Counted from the first letter of the stretch, positions 1 to 14,263 are shown. The stretch: 64,000 nt of DNA from Citrobacter amalonaticus (GCF_018323885.1 NZ_AP024585.1:434001-498000); one strand, 5' to 3'. The notes: a model not told the origin generated them from the sequence alone. Made by a program: numbers and translations.

Positions 1-1374
1 AGTCGGTTCATCGAGCAGCAGCAGGTTCGGACGCTGCCAGACGATCAGCGCCAGCACCAGTCGCGCTTTTTCACCGCCGGAGAAACGACGCGTCTCTTCG
101 CTGACTTTATCGCCCTGGAAGCCGAAGCCGCCCAGGTAATCGCGTAGTTTCTGTTCCAGTTCTTGTGGCGCCAGCCGCACCAGATGCTGCAACGGCGACT
201 CATCCGCGCGCAAATACTCAAGTTGATGCTGGGCAAAATACCCGAGCTTAATGCCTTTCGCCAGGCCAATTTCACCGTTCACCGGCGCGAGTTCACCCGC
301 CAACAGTTTGATGAGCGTGGATTTACCCGCACCGTTACGTCCCAGCAAACCAATACGCGATCCTGGCACCAGGTTCAATTTGATTGAATCCAGGATGATG
401 CGTTCGCCGTAACCGGCGCTCACTTTCTCCATCTTCAAGAGCGGATTCGGCAGGCTTTCCGGCGCGCGGAAGCTGAAATGGAACGGGTTATCGACATGCG
501 CCGGGGCAATCAGCTCCATGCGTTCCAGCATCTTAATACGGCTCTGTGCCTGTTTTGCTTTTGTGGCTTTGGCGCGGAAGCGATCGATATAGCTTTGCAG
601 ATGCGCCACGCGCTCCTGCTGGCTTTCATACATCGCCTGTTGCTGGGCCAGACGTGTGGCGCGCTGAATCTCAAACGCGCTGTAGTTGCCGGTGTACTCG
701 AACATCGTTTGCTGTTCGATATGAATGATTTTATCCACTACCGGATCGAGGAAATCACGGTCGTGAGAGATCAGAATCAGAGTGCCCTGATAGCTCTTTA
801 GCCATTTTTCCAGCCAGATAACCGCATCCAGATCGAGGTGGTTGGTTGGTTCATCGAGCAGGAGGAGATCGGAGCGACAAATCAGCGCCTGAGCCAGGTT
901 GAGACGCATACGCCAGCCGCCGGAAAAGTCGCTGACTGGACGTTCCAGTTGTTCATTAGAGAAACCGAGACCATGCAACAGGCTGGCTGCGCGGGAGCGT
1001 ACGGTCCAGGCGTCGATGGCATCCAGCTTGCCGTGGACGGTGGCAATGGCGTGTCCGTCGTTACGTTCGTTAGCGTCATGCAACTGGGCTTCCAGTTGAC
1101 GATATTCGCGGTCACCGTCAATAACATATTCCAGCGCGGGCTGGGGCAGGGCTGGTGTTTCCTGATTCACCCACGCCAGCTGCCAGCTACCGGGAAAGGT
1201 AAAACCGCCGGCATCTGCGCTGATTTCATTTTTCAGCAATGCCAGCAGGGTAGATTTCCCGCAGCCGTTCTTACCCACCAGGCCCACTTTCTGGCCCGGA
1301 TTGATGGTGGCAGTGGCATTGTCCAGTAAGACGCGCACGCCGCGACGAATTTGTAACGAGGAGAAAACAATCAT
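1..1374 (-). CDS. yheS: ABC-F family ATPase YheS (3'-truncated by window edge)
   Basis: Soluble ABC-F protein with two ATPase domains and no membrane segment. The family acts on ribosomes; the exact role of YheS is not settled. The first 458 codons are present. Domain 1 has Walker A GKNGCGKST at residues 34-42, an SGG signature and the Walker B DEPTNHLDLD. A charged linker follows (AKATKAKQAQSRIK). Domain 2 has Walker A GRNGAGKST and an SGGEKARL signature. The window ends exactly after the second Walker B, LLLLDEPT. E. coli YheS is about 637 aa, so roughly 180 residues lie outside. The start is the ATG at 1372-1374 giving MIVFSSLQIR, as in E. coli. It is divergent from kefG. Family assignment is very secure. 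Confidence 0.95.
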   Translation of the reverse strand, partial: MIVFSSLQIRRGVRVLLDNATATINPGQKVGLVGKNGCGKSTLLALLKNEISADAGGFTFPGSWQLAWVNQETPALPQPALEYVIDGDREYRQLEAQLHDANERNDGHAIATVHGKLDAIDAWTVRSRAASLLHGLGFSNEQLERPVSDFSGGWRMRLNLAQALICRSDLLLLDEPTNHLDLDAVIWLEKWLKSYQGTLILISHDRDFLDPVVDKIIHIEQQTMFEYTGNYSAFEIQRATRLAQQQAMYESQQERVAHLQSYIDRFRAKATKAKQAQSRIKMLERMELIAPAHVDNPFHFSFRAPESLPNPLLKMEKVSAGYGERIILDSIKLNLVPGSRIGLLGRNGAGKSTLIKLLAGELAPVNGEIGLAKGIKLGYFAQHQLEYLRADESPLQHLVRLAPQELEQKLRDYLGGFGFQGDKVSEETRRFSGGEKARLVLALIVWQRPNLLLLDEPT

Positions 1375-1403
1375 AAGGCGCCGTATGTTCAGACTATGTT
1401 AAT

Positions 1404-1418
1404 TTATCATTATGATAA
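1404..1418. promoter_or_regulatory. 15-bp palindrome in the yheS-kefG divergent promoter region
   Basis: TTATCAT-T-ATGATAA is a perfect 7-1-7 inverted repeat about 30 bp upstream of the yheS start and about 90 bp upstream of kefG. It contains overlapping -10-like hexamers (TATGAT, GATAAT on the plus strand), so it may be promoter DNA rather than an operator. Its 7-1-7 shape recalls Fur or other dimer sites, but the match to Fur is only partial. The rest of 1375-1507 shows no gene. Confidence 0.35.
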
Positions 1419-1507
1419 TGTAAGGTGTGGGCCATTTTCCGCACCGGGCCGCAATGGTAGCCCAAAACGACGACGATACACAAAAACAGAAATAAACCGG
1501 GAGGGGG

Positions 1508-2062
1508 ATGATGTCTCAGCCAGCAAAGGTCTTGCTGCTGTATGCCCATCCGGAATCTCAGGACTCGGTGGCTAACCGGGTACTGCTTAAGCCGGCCACG
1601 CAGCTCAGCAACGTTACGGTGCACGATCTCTACGCGCACTATCCTGATTTTTTTATCGATATCCCGCATGAGCAGGCGCTACTGCGTGAGCATGACGTGA
1701 TCGTGTTTCAGCATCCGCTGTACACCTATAGCTGTCCGGCGTTGCTGAAAGAGTGGCTGGACCGCGTATTGAGCCGTGGCTTTGCCAGCGGCCCCGGGGG
1801 AAATCAGTTAGCGGGAAAGTACTGGCGGAGCGTGATAACAACCGGGGAACCGGAGAGCGCCTATCGCTATGACGCGCTGAATCGCTATCCGATAAGCGAT
1901 GTACTACGGCCATTCGAACTGACGGCAGGGATGTGCCGGATGCACTGGTTGAGTCCCATTATTATCTACTGGGCCAGACGACAAAGCGCGCAGGAGCTGG
2001 AAAGCCATGCAAAAGCGTATGGCGACTGGCTTGCTCATCCCGTTCCTGTGGGAGGCCGCTGA
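1508..2062 (+). CDS. kefG: KefG, quinone-oxidoreductase-like ancillary protein of KefB
   Basis: Cytoplasmic flavodoxin-fold protein of the NAD(P)H:quinone oxidoreductase family. In E. coli its homologues KefF and KefG are needed for full activity of the glutathione-gated K+ efflux systems. The 184 aa match the E. coli length, with the characteristic start [20 protein letters not shown] and the core [19 protein letters not shown] loop. A purine-rich stretch (GGGAGGGGG) precedes the ATG. Its stop overlaps the kefB start by one base (TGATG), so the two are translationally coupled. It belongs with KefB, where it would bind the cytoplasmic regulatory domain. Identification is secure. Confidence 0.96.
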   Translation: MMSQPAKVLLLYAHPESQDSVANRVLLKPATQLSNVTVHDLYAHYPDFFIDIPHEQALLREHDVIVFQHPLYTYSCPALLKEWLDRVLSRGFASGPGGNQLAGKYWRSVITTGEPESAYRYDALNRYPISDVLRPFELTAGMCRMHWLSPIIIYWARRQSAQELESHAKAYGDWLAHPVPVGGR

Positions 2063-3867
2063 TGGAAGGTTCCGATTTAATGCTGGCAGGAGTGCTGTTT
2101 CTCTTCGCGGCGGTGGCTGCGGTGCCTTTGGCATCGCGGCTGGGGATTGGCGCGGTATTGGGCTATTTGCTTGCGGGGATTGCTATTGGTCCGTGGGGGC
2201 TGGGGTTCATCAGCGACGTAGATGAGATTCTCCACTTCTCTGAACTCGGCGTCGTGTTTCTGATGTTTATTATTGGGCTGGAGCTGAACCCGTCGAAGCT
2301 CTGGCAGCTTCGGCGTTCTATCTTTGGCGTGGGTGCGGCGCAGGTTCTGCTGAGTGCGGCGCTGTTGGCCGGACTGCTAATGTTGACCGATTTCTCGTGG
2401 CCTGCGGCGGTCGTCGGCGGGATAGGCCTGGCAATGTCTTCCACTGCGATGGCACTACAACTGATGCGCGAAAAAGGGATGAATCGCAGCGAATCCGGGC
2501 AGTTGGGCTTTTCGGTTTTGCTGTTCCAGGATCTGGCGGTGATCCCGGCGCTCGCGCTAGTACCGCTGTTAGCCGGTTCGGCCGATGAAGACTTTGACTG
2601 GATGAAGATCGGTATGAAGGTGCTGGCGTTTGCTGGCATGCTGATTGGTGGACGCTATCTGCTGCGTCCGGTGTTCCGGTTTATTGCCGCCTCCGGCGTG
2701 CGTGAAGTGTTTACCGCCGCCACGCTGCTGCTGGTGCTGGGATCGGCATTGTTTATGGATGCGCTGGGGCTGTCGATGGCACTCGGCACGTTTATCGCCG
2801 GGGTGCTGTTAGCGGAAAGCGAATATCGGCATGAGCTGGAAACCGCGATCGATCCGTTTAAAGGACTGCTGCTGGGTCTCTTCTTTATTTCTGTCGGGAT
2901 GTCACTCAATCTGGGCGTGCTGTATACCCATCTGCTGTGGGTTGTGGCAAGCGTGGTGGTGCTGGTGGCGGTCAAAACGTTGGTGCTTTATCTGCTGGCG
3001 CGACTGTACGGCCTGCGCAGTTCTGAAAGAATGCAGTTTGCGGGCGTGTTGAGCCAGGGCGGAGAGTTCGCTTTTGTGCTGTTCTCAACCGCGTCGTCGC
3101 AGCGGTTGTTTCAGGGCGATCAGATGGCGCTTTTGCTGGTGACCGTCACGTTGTCGATGATGACCACGCCGATGCTGATGAAGCTTATCGATAAATGGCT
3201 ATCCCGCCAGCTTAACGGCCCGGATGAAGAAGATGAAATGCCGTGGGTTGAGGATGATAAGCCGCAGGTCATCGTAGTGGGCTTTGGTCGTTTTGGTCAG
3301 GTTATCGGCCGTTTGCTGATGGCGAATAAAATGCGCATTACCGTGCTGGAGCGGGACATCAGCGCGGTGAACCTGATGCGTAAATATGGCTATAAGGTCT
3401 ATTACGGTGATGCGACGCAGGTGGATCTGCTACGTTCCGCGGGCGCAGAGGCGGCGGAATCTATCGTCATTACCTGTAATGAACCGGAAGATACGATGAA
3501 GCTGGTGGCGATCTGTCAGCAGCATTTCCCGCATTTGCATATTCTTGCGCGAGCGCGCGGACGTGTTGAAGCGCATGAGTTATTACAGGCAGGGGTATCA
3601 CAGTTTTCCCGTGAGACCTTTTCCAGTGCGCTGGAACTGGGACGCAAAACGCTGGTGTCGTTGGGGATGCATCCCCATCAGGCGCAGCGGGCGCAACTGC
3701 ATTTCCGCCGGCTGGATATGCGGATGCTGAGGGAGCTCATCCCAATGCATGCTGATACGGTACAAATCTCTCGCGCCAGAGAAGCCAGACGCGAGCTGGA
3801 GGAGATTTTCCAGCGCGAGATGCAACAAGAACGACGCCAACTGGATGGCTGGGATGAATTCGAATAG
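2062..3867 (+). CDS. kefB: Glutathione-regulated K+/H+ antiporter KefB
   Basis: Inner-membrane CPA2 antiporter that releases K+ in exchange for H+ when activated by glutathione adducts, acidifying the cytoplasm and protecting against electrophiles. The 601 codons equal the E. coli protein. Residues 1 to about 380 are a dozen or so hydrophobic segments of the Na+/H+ exchanger fold. An acidic linker ([12 protein letters not shown]) leads into an RCK/TrkA-N Rossmann domain with GFGRFG at 407-412, the nucleotide-binding loop. The start at 2062 ([10 protein letters not shown]) was chosen over in-frame upstream ATG at 1933 because it matches the family and couples to the kefG stop. The C-terminus is long, charged and helical. 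Confidence 0.97.
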   Translation: MEGSDLMLAGVLFLFAAVAAVPLASRLGIGAVLGYLLAGIAIGPWGLGFISDVDEILHFSELGVVFLMFIIGLELNPSKLWQLRRSIFGVGAAQVLLSAALLAGLLMLTDFSWPAAVVGGIGLAMSSTAMALQLMREKGMNRSESGQLGFSVLLFQDLAVIPALALVPLLAGSADEDFDWMKIGMKVLAFAGMLIGGRYLLRPVFRFIAASGVREVFTAATLLLVLGSALFMDALGLSMALGTFIAGVLLAESEYRHELETAIDPFKGLLLGLFFISVGMSLNLGVLYTHLLWVVASVVVLVAVKTLVLYLLARLYGLRSSERMQFAGVLSQGGEFAFVLFSTASSQRLFQGDQMALLLVTVTLSMMTTPMLMKLIDKWLSRQLNGPDEEDEMPWVEDDKPQVIVVGFGRFGQVIGRLLMANKMRITVLERDISAVNLMRKYGYKVYYGDATQVDLLRSAGAEAAESIVITCNEPEDTMKLVAICQQHFPHLHILARARGRVEAHELLQAGVSQFSRETFSSALELGRKTLVSLGMHPHQAQRAQLHFRRLDMRMLRELIPMHADTVQISRAREARRELEEIFQREMQQERRQLDGWDEFE

Positions 3868-3876
3868 AGGATAAGT

Positions 3877-4077
3877 ATGGCAATCCGTAAACGTTTTATT
3901 GCAGGGGCGAAATGCCCTTCCTGCCAGGCGCAGGATTCTCTGGCGATGTGGCGCGAGAATAATATCGATATTGTTGAATGCGTTAAGTGCGGACATCAGA
4001 TGCGGGAAGCGGATAAAGAAGTCCGCGATCACGTTCGCAAAGAAGAGCAAGTGATTGGGATCTTTCATCCAGACTAG
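3877..4077 (+). CDS. yheV: YheV, small zinc-ribbon protein
   Basis: 66-aa protein of unknown function, the same length as in E. coli. Two CxxC pairs (C13-x2-C16 and C35-x2-C38) form a likely treble-clef or zinc-ribbon site; the C-terminal third is charged. It follows kefB by 9 bp and is preceded by an AGGATAAGT ribosome-binding region, so it is probably co-transcribed with kefGB. The zinc site is inferred from the cysteines; no role in K+ efflux is implied by position alone. Confidence 0.93.
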   Translation: MAIRKRFIAGAKCPSCQAQDSLAMWRENNIDIVECVKCGHQMREADKEVRDHVRKEEQVIGIFHPD

Positions 4078-4171
4078 CGATATGGCCCGAGATTTTTTAA
4101 GCTAAAGGGTACACAGGTGCAGATTTCCGCTACAATCTGCGCCAGCAATTTTCCCACGCTCAGGAGATATC

Positions 4172-4768
4172 ATGAAAGTAGCAAAAGACCTGGTGGTCAG
4201 CCTGGCCTATCAGGTACGTACAGAAGACGGTGTGTTGGTTGATGAGTCTCCGGTGAGTGCGCCGCTGGACTACCTGCATGGTCACGGTTCCCTGATCTCT
4301 GGCCTGGAAACAGCGCTGGAAGGTCACGATGTTGGCGACAAATTCGATGTTGCGGTAGGCGCGAACGACGCTTACGGTCAGTATGATGAAAACCTGGTGC
4401 AGCGCGTTCCAAAAGACGTCTTCATGGGCGTTGATGAGCTGCAGGTTGGCATGCGTTTCCTGGCGGAAACTGACCAGGGGCCGGTACCGGTAGAAATTAC
4501 CGAAGTGGAAGACGACCACGTTGTGGTTGACGGCAACCACATGCTGGCGGGTCAGAATCTGAAATTCAACGTTGAAGTTGTGGCGATCCGCGAAGCAACC
4601 GAAGAAGAACTGGCTCACGGCCACGTTCACGGTGCGCACGGTCACGACCATGACCACGATCACGACGGCTGCTGCGGCGGTCACGGCCATGATCACGGTC
4701 ACGAGCACGGCGGCGAAGGCTGCTGCGGTGGCGGCGGTAAAGGCAACGGCGGCTGCGGTTGCCACTAA
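4172..4768 (+). CDS. slyD: SlyD, FKBP-type peptidyl-prolyl isomerase and metallochaperone
   Basis: Cytoplasmic prolyl isomerase and chaperone that also delivers Ni2+ for hydrogenase maturation in E. coli. It has 198 aa (E. coli 196). The N-terminal half holds the FKBP fold interrupted by the insert-in-flap chaperone domain (about 75-120). From about residue 150 the protein becomes a His/Cys-rich metal-binding tail with roughly 14 His and 6 Cys (HDHDHDHDGCCGG type runs, ending GGCGCH). A good AGGAGATATC site precedes the ATG. A TACAAT at 4131-4136 is a plausible -10. The stop codon touches the ERIC repeat. Identification is certain. Confidence 0.97.
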   Translation: MKVAKDLVVSLAYQVRTEDGVLVDESPVSAPLDYLHGHGSLISGLETALEGHDVGDKFDVAVGANDAYGQYDENLVQRVPKDVFMGVDELQVGMRFLAETDQGPVPVEITEVEDDHVVVDGNHMLAGQNLKFNVEVVAIREATEEELAHGHVHGAHGHDHDHDHDGCCGGHGHDHGHEHGGEGCCGGGGKGNGGCGCH

Positions 4769-4893
4769 TACCCGTCGTCTTTCAAACCACCGCAGCGTTG
4801 GCTGCGCTTTCGAACCCCGGTCACATAGTTTTCTATGCTCCCGGGGCTTGCTCAAGCTTGCCGCCTTGCGGTGACTCGAAATCCTTTGGGTAT
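4768..4893. repeat. ERIC (IRU) intergenic repeat
   Basis: About 126 bp of imperfect inverted repeat that starts with ATACCCGTC directly at the slyD stop and ends with TTTGGGTAT. The centre reads GAACCCCGGTCACATAG / CTATGCTCCCGGGG, matching the ERIC core used as the ERIC-PCR primer sites, and TTGCCGCCTTGCGGTGACTCGAA matches in part the conserved right arm. ERIC elements of about 127 bp are scattered in transcribed intergenic DNA of enterobacteria, and this one would form a long hairpin in the slyD 3' UTR. Confidence 0.88.
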
Positions 4894-4935
4894 TTATGAG
4901 ACCGTCCGATAAGTGTTGGTGCCATCGGATACAAG

Positions 4936-4961
4936 AAAGCGGGTTTAACCCGCTTTTTTTT
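4936..4961 (+). terminator. Rho-independent terminator after slyD
   Basis: A 10-bp stem AAAGCGGGTT/AACCCGCTTT with a 1-nt centre is followed by a T run on the plus strand. It lies between the convergent slyD and slyX. On the minus strand the T run is short (CTTTCTTG), so it serves slyD best and slyX only weakly. Confidence 0.85.
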
Positions 4962-4966
4962 ACGTC

Positions 4967-5185
4967 TCAATAATGAGGCGGTGGCGTCTCTTCGGCCTGG
5001 GAGGCGATGTGGGAAGGCTGGCTCGCTTTGAGCTTTTCCGTCAGCAGTCGCAGATGATCGCGCAATTTGGCCATTTCCATCTCGTGAGCGGTTACCGTTA
5101 CGTTGAGCTCTTCAATGGTGATTTCCTGAAAAGCCAGCCGACTTTCCAGCTCGGCCAGCCGGGTTTCCATCGTTGTGTCCTGCAT
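4967..5185 (-). CDS. slyX: SlyX, small coiled-coil protein
   Basis: 72-aa protein of unknown function, the same length and nearly the same sequence as E. coli SlyX. Residues 5 to about 52 are a heptad-rich coiled coil ([19 protein letters not shown]), and the tail ends in PPPHY. It is convergent with slyD and divergent from fkpA. No enzymatic motif is visible, and it has no signal peptide, so it is expected to be cytoplasmic. Confidence 0.94.
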   Translation of the reverse strand: MQDTTMETRLAELESRLAFQEITIEELNVTVTAHEMEMAKLRDHLRLLTEKLKASQPSHIASQAEETPPPHY

Positions 5186-5266
5186 GATTCACCTCATCGA
5201 TTGTCTCTGGTCGCGGCGGATTCTACTTAACTTTGTCTGAATACACAGCCCTGATTCAGTCTTGTC

Positions 5267-5295
5267 GAAACTAATTTAAACAAAAAGAGTCTCAA
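5267..5295 (+). promoter_or_regulatory. Candidate sigma-E promoter of fkpA
   Basis: GAAACT at 5267-5272 and TCTCA at 5290-5294, 17 bp apart, resemble the extracytoplasmic stress consensus GGAACTT-N16-TCTGA. E. coli fkpA is a known member of the sigma-E regulon, which supports the call. The leader to the fkpA ATG would be about 110 nt. Confidence 0.55.
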
Positions 5296-5408
5296 AAGTA
5301 GCGAGAATCAGGCATGTCCGTATGTTGATTTGTTCAACAACGCTTTATAGTACGCTTCTCATAGTAAAGTTAACCATGGGGTGAGATGCCCCGGCCCTGG
5401 AGATATGG

Positions 5409-6236
5409 ATGAAATCACTGTTTAAAGTCACTTTGCTGGCGACCACGATGGCCGTTGCTCTGCACGCCCCGATCACCTTCGCAGCGGACGCCGCAAAACC
5501 GGCCGCCGCCGCTGCTGACAGCAAAGCTGCGTTCAAAAATGACGACCAGAAATCGGCTTACGCACTGGGTGCATCGCTGGGTCGCTATATGGAAAACTCC
5601 CTGAAAGAACAGGAAAAACTGGGCATCAAACTGGACAAAGACCAGCTGATCGCCGGTGTGCAGGATGCGTTTGCTAATAAGAGCAAACTGTCTGACCAGG
5701 AAATCGAGCAGACTCTGCAGGCTTTTGAAGCACGCGTGAAAGCTTCCGCCCAGGCGAAGATGGAAAAAGACGCAGCTGACAACGAAGCCAAAGGTAAAGA
5801 GTTCCGCACCAAGTTTGCGAAAGAGAAAGATGTGAAGACCTCTTCGACTGGCCTGCTCTACAAAGTTGAGAAAGCCGGTACAGGCGAAGCGCCGAAAGAC
5901 AGCGACACGGTGGTGGTGAACTACAAAGGTACGCTGATCGACGGTAAAGAGTTTGATAACTCCTACACCCGTGGCGAACCGCTCTCTTTCCGTCTGGACG
6001 GTGTGATCCCTGGCTGGACTGAAGGTCTGAAGAACATTAAGAAAGGTGGGAAGATTAAGATGGTCATCCCACCGGAACTGGCTTACGGTAAAACCGGCGT
6101 TCCGGGGATCCCGGCTAACTCCACGCTGGTATTCGACGTAGAACTGTTGGATATCAAGCCAGCACCGAAGGCGGATGCCAAGCCAGAAGCAGCAGCTGAA
6201 GCTGATGCAAAAGCAGCAGATGCCGCTAAAAAATAA
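5409..6236 (+). CDS. fkpA: FkpA, periplasmic FKBP-type prolyl isomerase and chaperone
   Basis: Periplasmic dimeric foldase that catalyses prolyl cis-trans isomerisation and prevents aggregation of envelope proteins. It has 275 aa (E. coli 270). The signal peptide MKSLFKVTLLATTMAVALHA ends with PITFA at about residue 25, before ADAAKP. Next come a helical dimerisation domain (about 40-145) and an FKBP domain (about 150-250) with typical VVVNYKGTLIDGKEFDNSY and VIPGWTEGL segments. The tail is alanine/lysine rich and a little longer than in E. coli. It has its own terminator and probably a sigma-E promoter, so it is monocistronic. Confidence 0.97.
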   Translation: MKSLFKVTLLATTMAVALHAPITFAADAAKPAAAAADSKAAFKNDDQKSAYALGASLGRYMENSLKEQEKLGIKLDKDQLIAGVQDAFANKSKLSDQEIEQTLQAFEARVKASAQAKMEKDAADNEAKGKEFRTKFAKEKDVKTSSTGLLYKVEKAGTGEAPKDSDTVVVNYKGTLIDGKEFDNSYTRGEPLSFRLDGVIPGWTEGLKNIKKGGKIKMVIPPELAYGKTGVPGIPANSTLVFDVELLDIKPAPKADAKPEAAAEADAKAADAAKK

Positions 6237-6244
6237 AAACTGAG

Positions 6245-6276
6245 AACCGCCGCCGAACAGAGCGGCGGTTTTTTTT
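6245..6276 (+). terminator. Rho-independent terminator after fkpA
   Basis: A 9-bp GC-rich stem AACCGCCGC/GCGGCGGTT with an 8-nt loop is followed by eight T. It begins 8 bp after the fkpA stop. Confidence 0.93.
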
Positions 6277-6402
6277 GTGCAGGCCGGATATAATTAATAG
6301 TGGAAAGTGGAACCACCACTGTATTAATTTAATCATCCACAAAATTAATGAGCCTGCCCTGAAAACATAACGACAGGCTCCTGAAAAGGAGTGTTTTTTT
6401 TC

Positions 6403-7510
<1,108 letters not shown>

Positions 7511-7511
<1 letters not shown>

Positions 7512-7870
7512 TGAAACGTATTGCCTTTGTCTTTTCCACCGTGCCGCACGGTAGTGCTTCTGGCCGTGAAGGGCTGGACGCGTTGTTGGCGACGTCGGCG
7601 TTAACAGAAGAGATCGGCGTCTTCTTTATAGGTGATGGCGTCTTTCAGATCCTGCAGGAACAAAAGCCGGATGTGATTCTGGCCCGCAACTATATTGCGA
7701 CCTTCAAACTGCTGGGATTGTACGATATCGAACAGTGCTGGTTATGCGCCGCCTCGCTGCGCGAGCGTGGACTCGAAGAAGGGGCCAGTTTTGTCGTTGA
7801 GACGACGCCGCTGGAACCAGACGCGCTGCGTCGTGAACTGGGCAACTACGATGTCATCCTGAGATTCTGA
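7511..7870 (+). CDS. tusC: TusC, sulfur relay subunit
   Basis: Non-catalytic DsrE/F-fold subunit of TusBCD. It has 119 aa, equal to E. coli. An in-frame TTG at 7508 was rejected: the ATG at 7511 overlaps the tusD stop and gives the conserved [14 protein letters not shown]. The cysteine pocket seen in TusD is absent, as usual. It is cytoplasmic and forms the heterohexamer with TusB and TusD. Confidence 0.96.
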
Positions 7871-7877
7871 GGTTTTC

Positions 7878-8165
7878 ATGCTGCATACTTTACACCGCTC
7901 CGCGTGGCACTCTGATTTCTCTGCAATCCTGCGCCTGCTTGCAGAAGGGGATGAACTTTTGTTGCTCCAGGATGGCGTTACCGCCGCAGTCGAAGGCTGT
8001 CGCTTCCTTGAAAGCCTGCAAAACACCCCCATAACGGTATATGCACTGAAAGAAGACATTGACGCTCGGGGTTTGGGTGGTCAAATTTCAGACAGTGTCG
8101 TCAGGGTTGACTATACTGACTTCGTCAGACTTACGGTTAAGCACGCCAGCCAGATGGCCTGGTGA
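7878..8165 (+). CDS. tusB: TusB, sulfur relay subunit
   Basis: Third subunit of the TusBCD complex, 95 aa as in E. coli ([14 protein letters not shown]). It begins 7 bp after tusC with a TGAGGTTTTC ribosome-binding region. It ends just upstream of the str operon promoter, which starts about 20 bp after its stop, so some read-through into rpsL is possible. Confidence 0.95.
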   Translation: MLHTLHRSAWHSDFSAILRLLAEGDELLLLQDGVTAAVEGCRFLESLQNTPITVYALKEDIDARGLGGQISDSVVRVDYTDFVRLTVKHASQMAW

Positions 8166-8187
8166 TTGTGTGATCGTTGTATATTTC

Positions 8188-9232
<1,045 letters not shown>

Positions 9233-9316
9233 TCCCTTCGGAGTTTTAGTCACCAGGCGGGCGCTTCCAGTAAGCAGCCCGCTTTGGGCTACTTAAATTG
9301 AACGCCTAAAAGATAA

Positions 9317-11443
<2,127 letters not shown>

Positions 11444-11456
11444 TCCACAGGATTAA

Positions 11457-12698
<1,242 letters not shown>

Positions 12699-12722
12699 TA
12701 ATTACTCATTAGTTCTGCACTT

Positions 12723-12748
12723 AAAAAGGGCGCTTCGGCGCCCTTTTT
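12723..12748 (+). terminator. str operon terminator
   Basis: Stem AAAAAGGGCGC/GCGCCCTTTTT closed by a TTCG tetraloop, an 11-bp hairpin ending in five T. It is 24 bp after the tufA stop. Confidence 0.95.
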
Positions 12749-12831
12749 GCTGCCCGTTATTTGTCTTGTCACATTTCTTCGCAATTTTAACTCCGCTCCC
12801 GTTACGCAGAGATAATTGTGCTATTGTAATT

Positions 12832-12848
12832 ATAACTATTCTCATTTA
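12832..12848 (+). promoter_or_regulatory. Candidate Fur box upstream of bfd
   Basis: ATAACTATTCTCATTTA agrees with the Fur consensus ATAATGATAATCATTAT at about 11 of 17 positions, in AT-rich DNA some 30-50 bp upstream of bfd. E. coli bfd is repressed by Fur with iron, which fits, but the site is imperfect. Confidence 0.45.
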
Positions 12849-12879
12849 CACTTTGCGCAGAAATTGAACGGGAGCGATC

Positions 12880-13074
12880 ATGTACGTTTGTTTGTGTAAT
12901 GGTGTAAGTGATAAAAAAATTCGCCAGGCGGTACGTCAGTTTCATCCTCAATCCTTCCAGCAGTTACGCAAGTTTATTCCTGTGGGAAATCAATGCGGTA
13001 AATGCGTTCGTGCGGCACGCGAAGTCATGCAGGATGAATTAATGCAAATGCCAGAATTTAAAGAGATCGCCTGA
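12880..13074 (+). CDS. bfd: Bacterioferritin-associated ferredoxin
   Basis: Small [2Fe-2S] protein that binds Bfr and reduces its core iron so that Fe2+ can leave during iron starvation. It has 64 aa as in E. coli. Cluster ligands are C4, C6, C39 and C42 (CLC and CGKC). GGGAGCGATC precedes the ATG. It lies 72 bp upstream of bfr in the same direction, but bfr has its own promoter, which allows opposite iron control of storage and release. Confidence 0.96.
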   Translation: MYVCLCNGVSDKKIRQAVRQFHPQSFQQLRKFIPVGNQCGKCVRAAREVMQDELMQMPEFKEIA

Positions 13075-13089
13075 GTCACACTCTTTTTT

Positions 13090-13117
13090 TTGACATCCCT
13101 GTAGCCCCATCTATGCT
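13090..13117 (+). promoter_or_regulatory. bfr promoter
   Basis: TTGACA at 13090-13095 and TATGCT at 13112-13117, 16 bp apart, sit about 30 bp upstream of the bfr ATG. The T run just before it could also end bfd transcription. Confidence 0.7.
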
Positions 13118-13146
13118 CTGGAGAGTGGAAGCGGAGGGACTATAAA

Positions 13147-13623
13147 ATGAAAGGTGATGTTAAAATCATAAATTATCTCAATAAACTATTGGGAAATGAG
13201 CTTGTCGCGATCAACCAGTATTTTCTCCATGCACGTATGTTCAAAAATTGGGGCCTGACTCGCCTCAATGAGATCGAGTACCATGAATCCATCGATGAAA
13301 TGAAACACGCGGATAAATATATTGAGCGTATTTTGTTTCTGGAAGGGATCCCGAACCTACAGGATCTCGGCAAATTGGGGATTGGCGAAGATGTCGAAGA
13401 GATGCTGCAGTCCGATCTTCGGTTAGAGCTCGAAGGGGCGAAAAACTTACGTGAAGCTATCGCCTATGCCGATACCGTTCATGATTATGTCAGCCGGGAT
13501 ATGATGATCGAAATCCTTGCGGATGAAGAAGGACATATCGACTGGCTGGAGACAGAACTGGATCTCATCTCGAAAATTGGCCTGCAAAATTATCTGCAGT
13601 CGCAAATCAAAGTGACCAGCTAA
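13147..13623 (+). CDS. bfr: Bacterioferritin
   Basis: Haem-containing 24-mer iron-storage protein, 158 aa as in E. coli. Di-iron ferroxidase ligands E18, E51 and H54 are visible together with the later [12 protein letters not shown] helix carrying the second Glu/His set, and the haem ligand Met52 is in DEMKH. It is cytoplasmic and partners with Bfd, encoded just upstream. Its 3' end overlaps the convergent hopD gene by 17 bp. Confidence 0.97.
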   Translation: MKGDVKIINYLNKLLGNELVAINQYFLHARMFKNWGLTRLNEIEYHESIDEMKHADKYIERILFLEGIPNLQDLGKLGIGEDVEEMLQSDLRLELEGAKNLREAIAYADTVHDYVSRDMMIEILADEEGHIDWLETELDLISKIGLQNYLQSQIKVTS

Positions 13624-14089
13624 TCGCCCCTGAGGTGAGACGACAATATCCGGTGATGAAACCCGCAGCTGCCAGAAATGGCCCAAAAGGCAGCGGGTTT
13701 TTTAATGCCGACTTTCCATGCACTATCCCCACAACCACGATACCGAAACACCCCAGTAGCGCCGCCCAAAAGACTAATGAAGGCAAAAACATCCACCCAT
13801 GCCAGGCACCTAGTGCGGCAAGGAATTTCACATCACCATAGCCGAGTCCTTCTCGCTTACGAAGCAGCCAATAACTCCAGTAGATAAAGGCAAAGCTGGC
13901 GTAACCCGCGACGGCGCCCCATACGGCATCGGCAAGTTGTGTCGGGATGATGCACAGGTGAAAGATGAATCCACCCCACAGCAACGGGCAGGTAAACCGG
14001 TCCGGCAGTCGTCTGCTGCGCATATCGCAGAAACTCAGAGTTAAAGACAATGCGGTATACAGCAGCAGAAAGGGTAGGGCAGCAGACAT
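13607..14089 (-). CDS. hopD: HopD-type short prepilin peptidase (A24 family)
   Basis: Inner-membrane aspartyl protease of the type IV prepilin peptidase family, 160 aa. Catalytic Asp22 ([10 protein letters not shown]) and the GxGD motif at 83-86 (GLGYGDVKF) are intact, and five or six hydrophobic segments are seen. The N-terminal cytoplasmic/methylase part of full GspO/PilD enzymes (about 225 aa or more) is absent, as in Salmonella HopD (about 155 aa). The ATG at 14089 has GGAGG 8 nt upstream; a TTG or ATG slightly further up (14107, 14104) would remove that spacing. No type II secretion gene is next to it, so its substrates are unknown. In E. coli the same place holds the end of the gsp cluster. 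Confidence 0.85.
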   Translation of the reverse strand: MSAALPFLLLYTALSLTLSFCDMRSRRLPDRFTCPLLWGGFIFHLCIIPTQLADAVWGAVAGYASFAFIYWSYWLLRKREGLGYGDVKFLAALGAWHGWMFLPSLVFWAALLGCFGIVVVGIVHGKSALKNPLPFGPFLAAAGFITGYCRLTSGAISWSL

Positions 14090-14263
14090 CGTGTCATCCT
14101 CCATCAACCATGGCGTTACTTTAAAGAAGGTTGATAAGGGAGCAAGGCGCTATTATGGGTATTGCGGGATGCTTTCCAGTAAATCCGCTGCGTTTCTTTC
14201 ACAACATACAATCCCGGAACCCTGTTCGCATTACGCGCGAAGTGTTTAATATCTACGCGACAC

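Noticed and set aside
4160..4855. 231-aa antisense frame across slyD and the ERIC repeat
   Set aside because: Low-complexity Ala/Val product mirrors the His-rich slyD tail; the sense gene is unambiguous.
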